Positions 51,001-62,200 are shown, counted from the stretch's first letter. The stretch is DNA of 64,000 bases from Physcomitrium patens (GCF_000002425.4 NC_037257.1:9427524-9491523), one strand, 5' to 3'. A program made the numbers and translations. The notes: generated by a model not told the origin, from the sequence alone.

Positions 51001-51423
51001 TCATATGTTGAGAAAATCTATGATGCGATGAATTGTATTCGCCACATACTCTGATCTCTGTTCTCTTCGAAGATGATTGATAGGGCCTCTCAACCATCGG
51101 TAGTGTCTCATATCAGGACAGGAAGACCACCCAGTTATTTGATCATTATTGAGGCCTTCGTAACTTCCTTCGAATAGAATATTTGGAACACCATCAGGAG
51201 TTGTTCCTACCTCTAGCAAAATCACCAAACATCGGGAGTTCCTTCCCAAATCGTGATACCAAACGCGTTGTATCTCACCATCTATTCGAGGAAGAACATG
51301 TCGTTCTTGAAGATCTTCATCTCGATTGCGTCGTCTTGAAGGTTGTGACAATCGTAATGTCTTGTCCGGCAGGTCAGCAAATAAAGGCTCTTGAGTTGAA
51401 TCCGCTGGTTTTTGGTTCTCCAT
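51001..51423 (-). CDS. Extra 140-aa ORF between chromodomain and 3' LTR of A
   Basis: An intact frame starts with ATG at 51423, 95 bp after the chromodomain stop, and ends about 40 bp before the polypurine tract. The N-terminal ~45 residues are polar and charged (MENQKPADSTQEP, SRRRNRDEDLQ). The rest looks globular: RIDGEIQRVWYHDLGRN, CLVILLEVGTTPDG, SSCPDMRHYRWLRGP and a C-terminal amphipathic segment ANTIHRIIDFL. I recognise no family, and it is not an envelope-like, chromodomain, RNase H or zinc-knuckle protein. Colinear decayed DNA is present in elements C (31900-32400) and E/D (29345-29815 and 30363 on), so it is a regular part of this family. It may be translated from a separate or subgenomic RNA, since it is in a different frame from pol. 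Confidence 0.65.
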   Translation of the reverse strand: MENQKPADSTQEPLFADLPDKTLRLSQPSRRRNRDEDLQERHVLPRIDGEIQRVWYHDLGRNSRCLVILLEVGTTPDGVPNILFEGSYEGLNNDQITGWSSCPDMRHYRWLRGPINHLRREQRSEYVANTIHRIIDFLNI

Positions 51424-51517
51424 CTCCTGAGCGCCACTACTACAACGAAGCTACGAACAAGAATTGAAAGTAGAATGTTATCTTGCCTAGATGTTGTTTC
51501 TTTTATAAAAAAGGTTT

Positions 51518-51886
51518 TTATCTTGATTTTGATGGATGTCGTCGATGAAAAGCCTCCACCGCCTTTGCTGCATTTGCAAGATTCTTTATTGGCTCCCATG
51601 TGCGTTCACTAATACCATATCCGTGCCAATGGACAAGATATTCTAATTTATTTTGGCGTCGCCTTGAATCTAAGACTTCTTCTACTTCAAACTCTTCATT
51701 ATTGTCGACTTCTATAGGAGGAGGTGGAGCTTGTCGTCTTCTTGCTATGTCCACTATCTTATATGGTTCAAGAAGAGACACGTGGAATACTAGATGGATT
51801 TTCATTGACTCCGGTAGATGTAAACGATATGCAACTGGATTAATTTGTGCAGAAATAGAAAATGGTCCCAGCCTTTGATAGTCCAA
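51518..51886 (-). CDS. Integrase C-terminus and chromodomain of A
   Basis: The frame gives PFSISAQINPVAYRLHLPES and VFHVSLLEPY, the conserved end of the gypsy integrase. It then gives a chromodomain with FEVEEVLDSRRR, LEYLVHWHGYG and RTWEP, and ends in a basic tail. Chromodomains of this kind bind modified histone tails and steer integration into heterochromatin. The aromatic positions Y, W, and W of RTWEP are present; the first cage position is F in EEFEVEEVL. This places the element in the chromovirus clade. The same frame as upstream integrase indicates a single polyprotein in the ancestor. Confidence 0.85.
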   Translation of the reverse strand: MDYQRLGPFSISAQINPVAYRLHLPESMKIHLVFHVSLLEPYKIVDIARRRQAPPPPIEVDNNEEFEVEEVLDSRRRQNKLEYLVHWHGYGISERTWEPIKNLANAAKAVEAFHRRHPSKSR

Positions 51887-53065
51887 CTTATCACAAGGAC
51901 GAGTGGTCTTGATATTACGACGAAGTAGCCATACCTTATCACCGAAGACGAATGATGGTTATTCCTTTTGATAGACATCTGCATTGGCCTTTTGTTATTT
52001 TTGAGTCTCTTTTAACTGCGCCTTCATCGTTGCATGTAGCTCTGATAAATGAATTGCCAAATCTTTCGCAGCAAGATTATCAACTTTTGAAAAGTCAAAA
52101 GTATCAAGTCGTGGATGATAACCATAATTAGCAAAGAAAGGTGTTTGTTTTGTAGAAGAGTGTACCGTATTATTGTAAGCAAACTCTGCCAATGGCAAAA
52201 GAGTTGTCCAATCATCTTGTTGGTAATTAATGGTACATCTTAAATATTGCTCCAAAACTTGATTAACACGCTCCGTTTGTCCATCAGTTTGAAGATGGAA
52301 TGCCGAAGATAGTTTTATATCCACTTTAAGAATCTTGAAAAGAGTCCGCCAAAATCTTCATACAAATTGAGTTCCCCTATCTGATATAATAACCTTGGGT
52401 AATCCATGATAGGGATAGATATTGTCAAGAAAGAGCTTAGTTGTTTCTTCACCTGTGATAGATTTTGTACATGGTACAAAATGTGCCATCTTGGTAAAAC
52501 GATCTACTATCACGAATATAGAGTCATAAGAACATGAGATTGGAAGATCTGTGATGAAGTCCATAGAAACAGAAGACCATGGTTGTTCTGGAATGGGTAA
52601 TGGCTGAAGAAGTCCAAAAGGTCCATGACGAGGAGTTTTCAATCTTGAGCAAACATCACATGATTGTAAAAAATCTTTAACTGCCTTCCACATTTGAAGC
52701 CACCAAAAATCCCTAGATATCAGCTCCAAAGTCTTATTATATCCGAAATGTCCTGCTGCTGGGAAGTCGTGATGAGCTTGAAGAACACGTAAATGTGCTT
52801 CTCCTTCTGGAACATATAGGCGTCCTTCGAAATAGAGTAGGTTGTTCTTGGATTCAAATTTAGATAGATCATGAGATTTAGAAGAATTGTTCTTGATATT
52901 ATGAATAAGAGGGTCTGAAGACATACTTAACTGGACTTGCTTAAGAAAAGTTAAATCAACAGTCAATGTTGATTTTATTGCTTGAAGATGAAATTGCTCC
53001 GGCTTCAAGAGAACCGTTCTTTGTTGCTCAAAAGCTGCATCTCCTTCTTTTGGTGCAAGATAAGA
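51887..53065 (-). pseudogene. Integrase of A
   Basis: The zinc-binding HHCC region reads HHDFPAAGHFGYNKTL followed by CDVC. The catalytic core shows VSMDFITDLP, VIISDRGTQF and FHLQTDGQTERVN, which supply the D, D and E residues. The frame is broken around 52357-52325, just after GTQFV, separating the second Asp from the Glu, and again near 51995-51887. The remaining sequence is otherwise family-like. Confidence 0.85.
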
Positions 53066-53560
53066 ACGTCTAGACAAGGCATCGGATAAACCTTGTTGTT
53101 TTTCTGGCCGATAAGTGATGATGAACTCGAATCTTGATAAAGACATGCTCCAACGAGCTTGGCGATGATTTAATACGCATGCTGACATAAAATATTTGAG
53201 GTTCTTGTGATCCGTATACACGGTGACTGGACTAAAAATGCCTTCTAAATAATGATGCCATTCTTAAAAAGAATCTACAATTGCAAGAAGTTCTTTGTCG
53301 TGGATCTCATAATTGATTTCTGTTGCTGAGAATTTTCTTGAATGAAAGGCTACTGGATGAAGTTTGTCATCTGTTTTCATTTGTGATAAAACCGCACCCA
53401 GAGCAAAGTCCAATGCATCTGTTTCCATAAAGAATGCTTTGGAAAAATCAACACAATACAAAATTGGTGCAGAAACAAACGTTGTCTTTAAAGATTCAAA
53501 AGCAACTTCTACTTCTTGATTCTATTGGAGTTTGTCTTTACAAATCAAACGTATAAGTGG
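53065..53560 (-). pseudogene. RNase H of A
   Basis: Contains VDFSKAFFMETDALDFALG, HSRKFSATEINYEIHDKELL and VYTDHKNLKYFMSACVLN. The acidic catalytic positions (ETDA, DKELL, TDH) are visible. A stop near 53262 splits it between two segments of the same frame. Confidence 0.82.
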
Positions 53561-54330
53561 AGCTGCAACTCGAGAGAATTCTTTGATGAAGATCCGATAG
53601 TAGTTGGAAAATCCCAAAAAACATTAGACATCTCTTACCGTTTTTGGAATCTTCCAATCTATAATAGTTTGAACTTTCTTAGGATCCATCATAAGTCCAT
53701 CATTTGAAATGATGTAACCTAAGAAATCGACTTGAGTAGTGTAGAATACACACTTTTCTATCTTGGCATAGAGTCCTATATCTCTAAATTTTTGTAACAC
53801 ATGACGAACATGAAGTTCATATTCTTTTGGATTCTTAGAATAGATCAAGATGTCGTCTAGATAACATACCACAAAATCGTCCAAAAACTCTCGAAAAACA
53901 TCATTCATTAGATGTTGAAAAGCTGTTGGTGCATTTGTAAGTCCAAAAGGCATGACGTTGTATTCAAAATGTCCATACCTAGTTCGAAACGTAGTCTTCC
54001 ATTCATCTCCTTCTTTGATGCGTACTAGATTGTATGCTCCCCAAAGATCTATTTTTGTATAGATCTTAGCTTGATTCAGCTAATCAAGAAGTCCAGATAT
54101 TAAAGGTAGTGGATACCTGTTCTTGATGGTATCTTATTAAATCCTCGATAATCAACATACATCCGTAATGATCCATCTTTTTTCTTCACAAATAGAATTG
54201 GAGCTCGTGCAGGAGATTTAGAATGGCATATGAAATTTTTGGCTAGATTTTCTTCAATATACTCCTTGAATTCAGTCAATTCATTTTGTGATAAACTGTA
54301 GATTGGTTCAAATGGCGGTTGTGCTCTTTC
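53561..54330 (-). pseudogene. Reverse transcriptase of A
   Basis: The intact 109-residue part (53953-53624) has [18 protein letters not shown], the catalytic box [12 protein letters not shown] and [10 protein letters not shown]. Upstream, finger-region words [19 protein letters not shown] are present but preceded by an in-frame TAG near 54079 (Gln codon changed by C-to-T) and by a likely 1-nt deletion near 54130. The element is therefore probably not autonomous now. Confidence 0.85.
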
Positions 54331-54617
54331 TTGAAGGTCAATTGAGCAATCATAGGGACGATGTTCTAGGAGTGTATCTGCATTTTTTTTTCAAACACAT
54401 CTTGAAATTCTTGATATTGGCTTAGAATGCAACTTGAAGTCTTTCCTCCAGTAAAAATAGTTGTAGCATAAATAATATATGGTGATTCTTTCATAGCAGC
54501 ATGCAAGAAAGCTTTTGTACCTATAAACACGGGTTTAATTGAACTAGACTTATGTCTCTCTACTTGCTTAACTACACTGTTAGTTATACTTTTAGAGAAA
54601 GTAAGAGTTCAGGAAAT

Positions 54618-55016
54618 CTAATTTATTTGAGGGTTGTATTTTTCTAACCACGATAAACCTAAAATGACTGGATTAAAGAGAGATCTAATGATATTAAATA
54701 CTACAAAACTATTATGACCATTGATTATTACTTCTATAGGAAGGATTTTGTGAGTTATATCTCCAGAAGACAATGGACGACCATCTATGACTTCTACATG
54801 AACAGGTTTAGTTTTCTTTACTAAAGATATGCTATGTCTTTTAGTAAATTCTTCATCTAAAAAATACGCTGAGGCTCTTGAATCTAACAAGGCAGAGACT
54901 TTGTAATGTTTAGGTCCTAAAATAACATTTAATGTAAAACAAGGAGAGGGCTCTAAGGAGAGAATAGGACCTTTACTAGAAGTTGTGCAAGGTTCCAGCC
55001 ACACGGTCCCTATTAT
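54618..55016 (-). pseudogene. Aspartic protease of A with altered active site
   Basis: The frame shows VSALLDSRASAYFLDEEF, where the catalytic triplet is normally Asp-Ser-Gly-Ala. Here Gly is Arg, a single G-to-A change, which should inactivate the enzyme. FNPVILGLSWLEKYNP, the conserved ILG.PWL-like element, follows. Its frame differs from both gag and RT, so at least one indel or frameshift lies on each side. Confidence 0.8.
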
Positions 55017-55017
55017 A

Positions 55018-56017
55018 GCTGGACAAACTCGTTTTCCGACATATTATCTTCTTTCACAGCCATACTCCTCATTTTGTGATTGCGTCGTTTCTTTGGACAA
55101 TGTTGAGCAGTGTGCTTTGGTTCTCCACAATATAAACATAATCCTTCTTGACGACGACGAGTCTTTTCTTACTCAGTAAGAGGTTTGAAACGTACTGCAT
55201 CAATTTGCATATCCTCTACTTCCGAATGTATGTGTTGAAGAGGTGTTGGTGTTGCCATTGAATTATAGTAACGTTGAGGTCCACTTGTACGGTTCTCAGA
55301 TCGGAATTCAAAAAGGCGATTGTCGCACTTTACAGCAAAGTCAATTGCTTGACTCAATGTTTGAGGATCAGGTAAGTTGAGCATTAATTTTTTTATCTCA
55401 TATTGTAATCCGTAGAAAAATTGGCTAATAAGTGCAGCATCATCCCACTTGATATCAGTTGCAAGTTGTCAAAATTGTGAAGCATATAACGTTACTGATT
55501 GATTGCCTTGTCGTAAAATACGGATCTTATTGGTTGCAACACGAATTGCATCATGTTCTCCATACATGGATCGAAACTCCGCCAAAAAAGCCTCTAGATT
55601 ATCCAATATTGGATCTTGTCGTTCAAGAAAAGATAAAAACCACGATAGTGCTGAACCTGAAAGAAGCGTACCAATGAATCTAACTTGTGATCCTAGAGTT
55701 AGATAGCTTTGGGGTTGAAGTTCAATCACAAGTTGCACTTGATTGATAAATCCTCGAAACTTGGATCTAGTGCAATCAAACTTCTCGGGTAGGGCAATTC
55801 TTGGTTCTCTAACATTTGAAGGGCATTCCACCATAGGAGAAAAGACATGGTTTGATGCAGATGTTGAAGCAGCTCCAACCATTTCTATATCTTCACTTCC
55901 TGCCAATCTTGTTGCTCCTTGTGGTGGTAAATTGAGTTGATACATTGCAAGCATTAACTCCTTGAATTGTTCTTGCATTTGTGCCATTGCACTCTTCATT
56001 TCAAGAAGTTCTGCCAT
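55018..56017 (-). pseudogene. Gag of A with zinc knuckle
   Basis: Starts MAELLEMKSAMAQMQEQF at 56017. A capsid-like part contains GTLLSGSALSWFLSFLERQ and AFLAEFRSMYGEHD. An in-frame TGA at 55471-55469 falls in SQF*QLAT, where a CGA-to-TGA change is likely. The frame continues (55384-55169) to a TAA after RFKPLTE and then a zinc knuckle, CLYCGEPKHTAQHC (CX2CX4HX4C), at about 55137-55096. It closes with a TAA TAG pair near 55015. Overall this is one gag frame with two point stops. Confidence 0.85.
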
Positions 56018-56198
56018 GATAACACTTAGAAGAGAGAAGATGTCTAATATCGCTCAAGACAAATAGAAGAGAGGACTTGGGAACAAAGAAAATACTAAGG
56101 ACAATATCAGTTTAGAAGAGGGTAATCCGCAACTTCTAATACGCTTATATCTTATCAAGAAAAAGAGGTAATCCACTCTTAATCAAGATTAGACAAAG

Positions 56199-56210
56199 CT
56201 CTGATATTGT
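56199..56210 (-). other. Candidate primer-binding site of A
   Basis: CAATATCAGAGC resembles the initiator-tRNA-Met primer site TGGTATCAGAGC at 10 of 12 positions. It lies 18 nt inside the end of the duplicated LTR edge rather than directly adjacent. The same arrangement (20-nt spacer) occurs in element C at 46777-46788. Confidence 0.6.
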
Positions 56211-56228
56211 AGGTGTACTTTGTCAATC

Positions 56229-56337
56229 TGTCAAGGACAAGAACTCGATGAAAAAACAATTCAGACAAGTGAGCCTTCACTCAAAGAGAGGTAACAAAAT
56301 ATATATAAACAAGTATATATATGAAAGAAGAACTGGA
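56229..56337 (-). repeat. 109-bp tandem duplication of LTR edge in A
   Basis: TGTCAAGGACAAGAACTCG and the following ~90 bp repeat the first 109 bp (plus-strand sense) of the adjacent LTR, with about ten differences. In element orientation it duplicates the U5 end of the 5' LTR. Confidence 0.85.
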
Positions 56338-56898
56338 TGTCAAGGACAAGAACTCGGTGAAAAAACAATTTAGACAAGTGAGCCTTCACTCAAAGAAAGG
56401 TAACAAAATATAAATAAACAAGTATGTATATTAAAAGAGAAACTGGAATGGCTATTGCCAAAAGACAAGAAAACTAGAGATCCTTGAAACTAGACTGGAA
56501 GCAAGAAAAGAGTTGACAAGAGTGAAGAAGCCTTCATTCTTGTCTCTATATATACTATCTAACTAGAGGCTACGTGGCAACATTCTATAGGACCTCCAAT
56601 ATGTGTTGACTTTGTAGGGCACATGCCTTGACTTACAAGGCAAGTTTTTCTACGTGTGGGCCACATAGTTAGCTTGATCTTCAAGCTAACAATATGTGTG
56701 GCACATGGCCAACTTGTTGATCACGTTTCTAATCCAAAAAGTCAATTACAGACACCTATGAAGTCAAAGCAGCGTCTAGGAAGTTTCTAGGAAGCTTCCA
56801 TATTAAATATTGTAGAATTAACTTACTTTTATCTACTTTTACTTACTTCTACCTATTTCTATATGTAATTATTAGCTTACATGATTATGGCCGTGACA
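56338..56898 (-). repeat. 5' LTR of element A
   Basis: 561 bp, plus-strand TGTCAAGG to GTGACA, the pair of 50399-50959. Confidence 0.92.
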
Positions 56899-56903
56899 CC
56901 AAG

Positions 56904-57061
56904 CTTCTAATCTATCAATCAACTACAATCACATGTTAAGTTAAAGTAGTGTCTATACAGCTTCTAAGAAGCTTCTCTAAAAAATATCATGAAATAAATT
57001 TACTTTTATCTTCTTTTACTTAATCATATAGGTAAATATTAGAATAAATATGTATACCATA
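56904..57061 (-). repeat. 5' LTR of E/D, right piece
   Basis: Continues the LTR interrupted by A: CTTCTAATCTATCAATCAACT to TGTATACCATA, aligning with 29182-29341. Confidence 0.7.
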
Positions 57062-58236
57062 TTTGGCCTCATTGCCAAACACAACCTAATCCTCATTGTA
57101 TTTAAGGTTATTATCATTGTAGCTAGCTTTGTCCTCTATTAAATACATATCACCAACCATGACTTTGACGATGGCTTTGTGAATATTAAACATAATCTCA
57201 CATCAATCTAGAGCTTTAGAAATAAAGTGAGATTGCATCAAATTTCAAAACAAGACAAGATATTATTGAAAAAAACATCTTGCTTCGCTTATGACTAGGG
57301 CTGCACATATTTTTGAAATTTCAAAGTGTATTGCTTCTTCATTTACAAGTCTATGTTGTCATATTGAAATGGCATGCTCCAATCTTATACGTTGGTTGTG
57401 ATCTTGTGTTTTGCTCCAACGTTCTCTTTACAACCAAATGCAATACAGAAACAAAAGTGCATCTCTTTGATGACCAAAGTGGTGACACAACAAGAGATGA
57501 TTTTCAAATCATACTTTGCATCATTGGCCTTGATGTAACTTGAACGACACTTGTTTTAAAATCGGAGGACTAAACAACAATAAACAAATTAACTATCTAC
57601 TACTTCACTTTATTCTTGCATGATTAAAAAAGTGGTCTAGGCACAATAATTATCTATTGCTCCACTCCAACTTAGTCGCAATTGAAAAAGTGACCTCAAT
57701 AGACAATCACTACTACTTTGCTCTAACAATTGAAAAAATAATCTCTGCAATTTGTAACTATCACTTTACTCCTAACTCCAACTTAGTCACAATTGAAAAA
57801 ATAACTTTTATAGTGAATAACTACCACTCTACTCTTAGCATTATTTTGGACACGTTTGAAATTGATCTAAGCAATCGGTAACTATCATTGTGCAAATGGC
57901 CTTAATTTAGACATGTTTAAAAAACTAATCTAAGTAATTAAGGTCCTAAATTGCTAAAATGCCTATTATAGATAAGATTGGTCATACTCAATATCATTAT
58001 TATTATTATTTTTTATATTATGCACTTTAAAAAATAAAATAACAAATTTATCATATTTTCTCATTTTTTCTTGTATATGTCTTTGAAGAATAATACATGT
58101 TATTTCAATAACATTGACATTTAATATACATTTTAAATTTTCCAATAACTCCGTTTATGAATACATATATATTCAAATATATATGTATTTTGTAAATATT
58201 TTACTTTTGTATCACACATCTATGTATGTATGTATG

Positions 58237-58275
<39 letters not shown>

Positions 58276-59100
58276 CATCCATTTAATGCACTTAAGAAGG
58301 TTTGAGAGATATGCATTCGTTTATTTTTTATTAAATACCTCATTATATTCAACTCCATGAAATTTCAAGCAAGATCATTAGAGATATCAGCTAGAATATT
58401 TGACAGTCTTCTTAACAATATTGTAATTGTAATATTTTCATTTACAATAAAGTTAATGCATGTAACAATATTCAATACTTATTAAATAAAAACTTAAAAA
58501 TTTCAGTTGTTTTTTTTTCTGGTGACTTCATTTCAACAACTGCAAATGCTTTAAGAAAAATTCATTCATCATTTCTATCAACTTATGAAATAGAAAATTT
58601 AAAAACCCCATGGTTTTGATCCCAAAGATAGGAAAAGAATCATCTCCAATGATCTAGCCCTAATTAAGTTCTCAATGTAATCCACTATTATTTAAAAATC
58701 AATGAACGTGACATGAGTGACAAGAATAGCTTGAATGTTACAGAACAACCAGATTCTTTCAGAAAATGAAGTGAAACTTTTTCATGATTTCGTCGTAAAA
58801 TACCACTAAGTTGGAATGATTATTTTTAAAATCTTATGTTTTCTCTAAAACATTATGACTATTATTAATTTAGGCTTTTAAAGATTGTGAATGAATAAAG
58901 AAATTCAAATGCTGCATGGGAAACTATCCGAAGATATGTGATTGAGGGTTTGAAAAACAAGCTCATTCGAAAACAATATATACCTGAAGGTTGATCTCTT
59001 TCACGGTCAACAACAAATTTAAAAGTCCTTTAACCAGTTCCTACTCAAATACACATAAGGCATTTATCTCAAAGTAAACGGAAATGAAAACTGATCACTC
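57062..59100. other. AT-rich right flank of the nested cluster
   Basis: No supported gene. It has AT-rich DNA with a repeated word, ATTGAAAAA(A/G)T(A/G), at intervals between 57670 and 57810, which gives a loosely periodic ~60-bp texture. A TATG/TA microsatellite follows. The 3' untranslated region of the asparagine synthetase gene ends somewhere near 59100. Confidence 0.5.
58221..58273. repeat. (TATG)n and (TA)n microsatellite
   Basis: Four TATG units are followed by an uninterrupted TA array of about 33 bp. Confidence 0.88.
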
Positions 59101-59207
59101 TAAAATGGCAATTGTTCACCAATACATATAAAGCTACAATTGCTTGCAGTACAGTAGGTGGGTCAGCTTACAATGAGCATCCTAATCAAAGAACACCATG
59201 CGTCACC

Positions 59208-62200
59208 TCAGGCAACAGCTATGGCTTCCTGAACCTTGTCGCCCACTTTCGAGTTGGCCAAACCATCCTCACCACCTTCTTTGTGGCTCACTGCTGAGCT
59301 CTCCACCTCACCACCTTCATATGCGGAATCGTGAACACCTGTAGCTGCCCTGCCTGAGGGATCCAAGTTATTGGCCCATGCCTTGTCCCAGGCAATGGCA
59401 GCAGCAGTACTGCAAGCTACACTAGGTCCTCCTGGAACTGTAAGCCTTGCTGACTCCTGCAATTTGTATTTTATATAAAAGCTCGTCAGTGATTGTTCAA
59501 AATATATCGAAACCGGGTGTGAGCCCAAGCTCAAACACAGGATGAGATCCATGTCACATATGGTATTGTATTGCTCTGAACTTGATTTGGTCACTATATG
59601 GTACAGTCAACAAAATATGTGTTGTTTGATAAAATTTCATAATTAAGTTAGTGGAGTATGAAGTGGCTGTGAGAACTGACCTGTGGGAAGCATCTCTCGA
59701 AGATCATGCGGTAGTAGTAACCTTCCTTTGTTCCTGGAGTGTTGTGGGGATAAATGTGTTTAGCATTTGCCAGCATCTGGTCAGAAACCTGCAAGATCGG
59801 GTGAATGTCAGGGGTCGACCACATACAACGACATAGAATGCAATTTGAAGCGAATGAGAAGTTATGGTTACCTGACTGGCTGCATGGTCCTTCAAGCCAT
59901 CAATCCAACTGTAGCCAACACCGTCACTGAACTGCTCCTTCTGTCTGTACAAAATATGCTGCAACGCAAGCGCAAAGCAATCACAGGGTGTCACAGAATC
60001 AGAATCCACTTCAATAATTACCCCGTACATTCTTCAAGGTTCTACTAATCTCTTCGAGATAGTGCTGCAAAATCACTTCCACTCATTTGAATAGCAGGAA
60101 GCTCCTAAACATGAATGTCTATTTCACTTCCAAAGGACAAGACCGTCAACCTTGGGCAGGTATGGGTTCTCTTCATCATCAAAAGCTTTACGGATGATCC
60201 ACTTCTCGATTTTCCCTTCCTTCTTGTTTATCTGCACCACCAATTATAGCTATAGCCACTCAGTAACACGAGCTTATATTGAAGGACACCTTCAGCATCT
60301 AAAGATTATGGAGTTGCCTGCAATGAAAAGTACTCAAGGAAGAGAAAGTTCGGCAACTAGGACGCACTTTGATGGCCTTTCAAATTCTGAGAGATGGTGA
60401 CAGATACTGTCACAACCGAAACCTTAAATGAGAAATGAATCACTGGGAACGTACCATTTTCTCAGCAGGGTCGATCGACATGGCGAGGTTTACGAAGTCC
60501 CTATCCAAGAATGGTACACGAGCTTCCAAACCCCAGGCTGATGTTGATTTGTTTGCCCTCAAACAATCGTACAAGTGCAGTGCCTTCAACTGCCGAAAAA
60601 TATAAAATTGTATATCCATCAGACCTTTGAAATAAGAAATTCAAAATTATAAGCTAAGTTAATTCACAAGATGAACTGCAATTGTTAGATTCAGATGCAG
60701 ATGCATCTACCGCAAAGGCACTTAATAAGCAAACACAGACCTTCCTACAAGTTTCCTTGTGAAACTCCTCCTTGTTAGGAGCTTTGTGGAAGTAAAGGTA
60801 ACCCCCAAATATCTCGTCTGAACCCTCTCCAGAAAGAACCATCTTCACGCCAAGGGCTTTGATTTTTCGAGACATGAGGAACATGGGTGTACTAGCTCGA
60901 ATTGTAGTGACATCATACGTTTCAATGTGATATATTACATCAGAAATGGCATCCAGACCTTCCTGTATAATTGAAAAATCGGGTCAGTAACAATCCAACA
61001 AGTCTAAACGTTGTACACTAGACTAAGGATTCAAGCATACAATCGTAAGAATAAGCTCATTCGAAACAAGACATACATACACACAACAAAGGAATTGAAC
61101 TCGTGAGAGACGGAGCAGACCTGGACAGTGAAATGAAACTCTTTGTGCACCGTACCGATGTAATCAGCAACTTCCCGTCCAGCCTTCAAATCGGGAGAGC
61201 CCTACACATGGGCAACACAACACAATGAATGACATAAATCACAGTTACTAACATCAAAATCCAAATCATAAGCCAATGAGCCCTACAACAAAATCTGAGA
61301 ACGGATTGGGATTTGGATTACTGTTATCACTTCAGCAAAACCAGACGAATCAGAAGCCCCGTAGTAGAAGGGAAAGTGTAATTATAAAGATGCCACTCCT
61401 TTTCCAAACGGACAAAGCTAAGCTAAGTACCTCCAGTCCAACACAGAAAGAATGAAGCTTATTCCCCCATTGCTTGGCTGCTGTACTGCCGGCTAGATGT
61501 CGTTGAGCAACCGCAGCTACCAACGAGGAATCAAGGCCACCCGACAGCAGCACTCCAAACGGCACATCCGTCATTAACCGTTTGATGACTGACTGGAAAA
61601 GCAGAGGCCATGTTTGTAAGTGTCAAAGAGTATCCTAGATATTTCAAAGAATGTTGAGCACCTCTAAATAAGTTCAGGAAGTAATAAAACGAGACCTAGC
61701 ATGAGAATTGCTCCGTCGACATTAACTCAACAACAAGTCGCGAGTCTGGGGAAAGAGGTCATCTGTTGCACTGCGGTTCTTACTTTCTCAAAGGCATGTC
61801 GTAGTATGAGCGGGTCATAAGGTTCTGCTGGGATGCTTTCGTTGAACCAAGGTGGGTTGTAATACCTACGCAGACCACCTGAACATCCGCAACCTTCGTT
61901 AAGAGAAATCAATGCAGACTACCTTCAATAAAATTCATTTCCAATGCACTCATTCTGTATTCTTAGCATCTGGAACCAAAATAATGTGCAATTGAGGAAT
62001 TGATTACCTTGCTTGCTGGAATACATGTGACCTGGAGGGAACGACTCAAAGCGCTCACAATCGTCCTTCAAAGCCTTCATCTCAGACGCAAACCATACAG
62101 ACCCTGCCAATCCCACATCAATAGCCAGGATCAATGACTGCATGATGAGAACGTTTCCTTAATTGCAGGGACCGAAGACGAACAAAATGACCTAAGATCG

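Larger units (their letters stand above)
50399..56898 (-). mobile_element. Youngest chromovirus A, nearly full structure
   Basis: A 6.5-kb minus-strand Ty3/gypsy chromovirus. LTRs are 50399-50959 (3') and 56338-56898 (5'), both 561 bp, plus a 109-bp duplicated LTR edge at 56229-56337. By eye the LTRs differ at about 20 positions, all but one transitions. A polypurine tract AGAAGGGGGGGTAA (50973-50960) abuts the 3' LTR. A primer-like CAATATCAGAGC is at 56210-56199. Flanks TCAAG/CCAAG fit a target duplication with one transition. Gag, RT, RNase H, integrase and chromodomain lie in the same reading frame, and the protease is shifted. Several stops arise from single C-to-T changes. Confidence 0.9.
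28812..57061 (-). mobile_element. Oldest host chromovirus E/D, split by later insertions
   Basis: Two separated blocks belong to one minus-strand Ty3/gypsy element. The left block (28812-31346) has the 3' LTR (28812-29341), the extra 3' ORF region, chromodomain-region and integrase sequence. The right block (47336-50030, then LTR pieces 50031-50398 and 56904-57061) resumes at the homologous point of pol and runs back through RNase H, RT, protease and gag to the 5' LTR. The left block's pol ends where the right block's begins, when both are aligned to element A. All coding parts are destroyed by stops, indels and AT drift. Flanks TTCAT (left) and TTTGG (right) do not form a clean target-site duplication, so the outer boundaries are approximate. 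Confidence 0.7.

Noticed and set aside
51183..51599. Frames opposite and beside the extra ORF of element A
   Set aside because: Those on the plus strand are antisense shadows of the minus-strand ORF, and the others overlap the chromodomain out of frame.
28812..57066. Clean target-site duplication for the outermost element E/D
   Set aside because: TTCAT and TTTGG differ at three positions including a transversion; I cannot claim a duplication.
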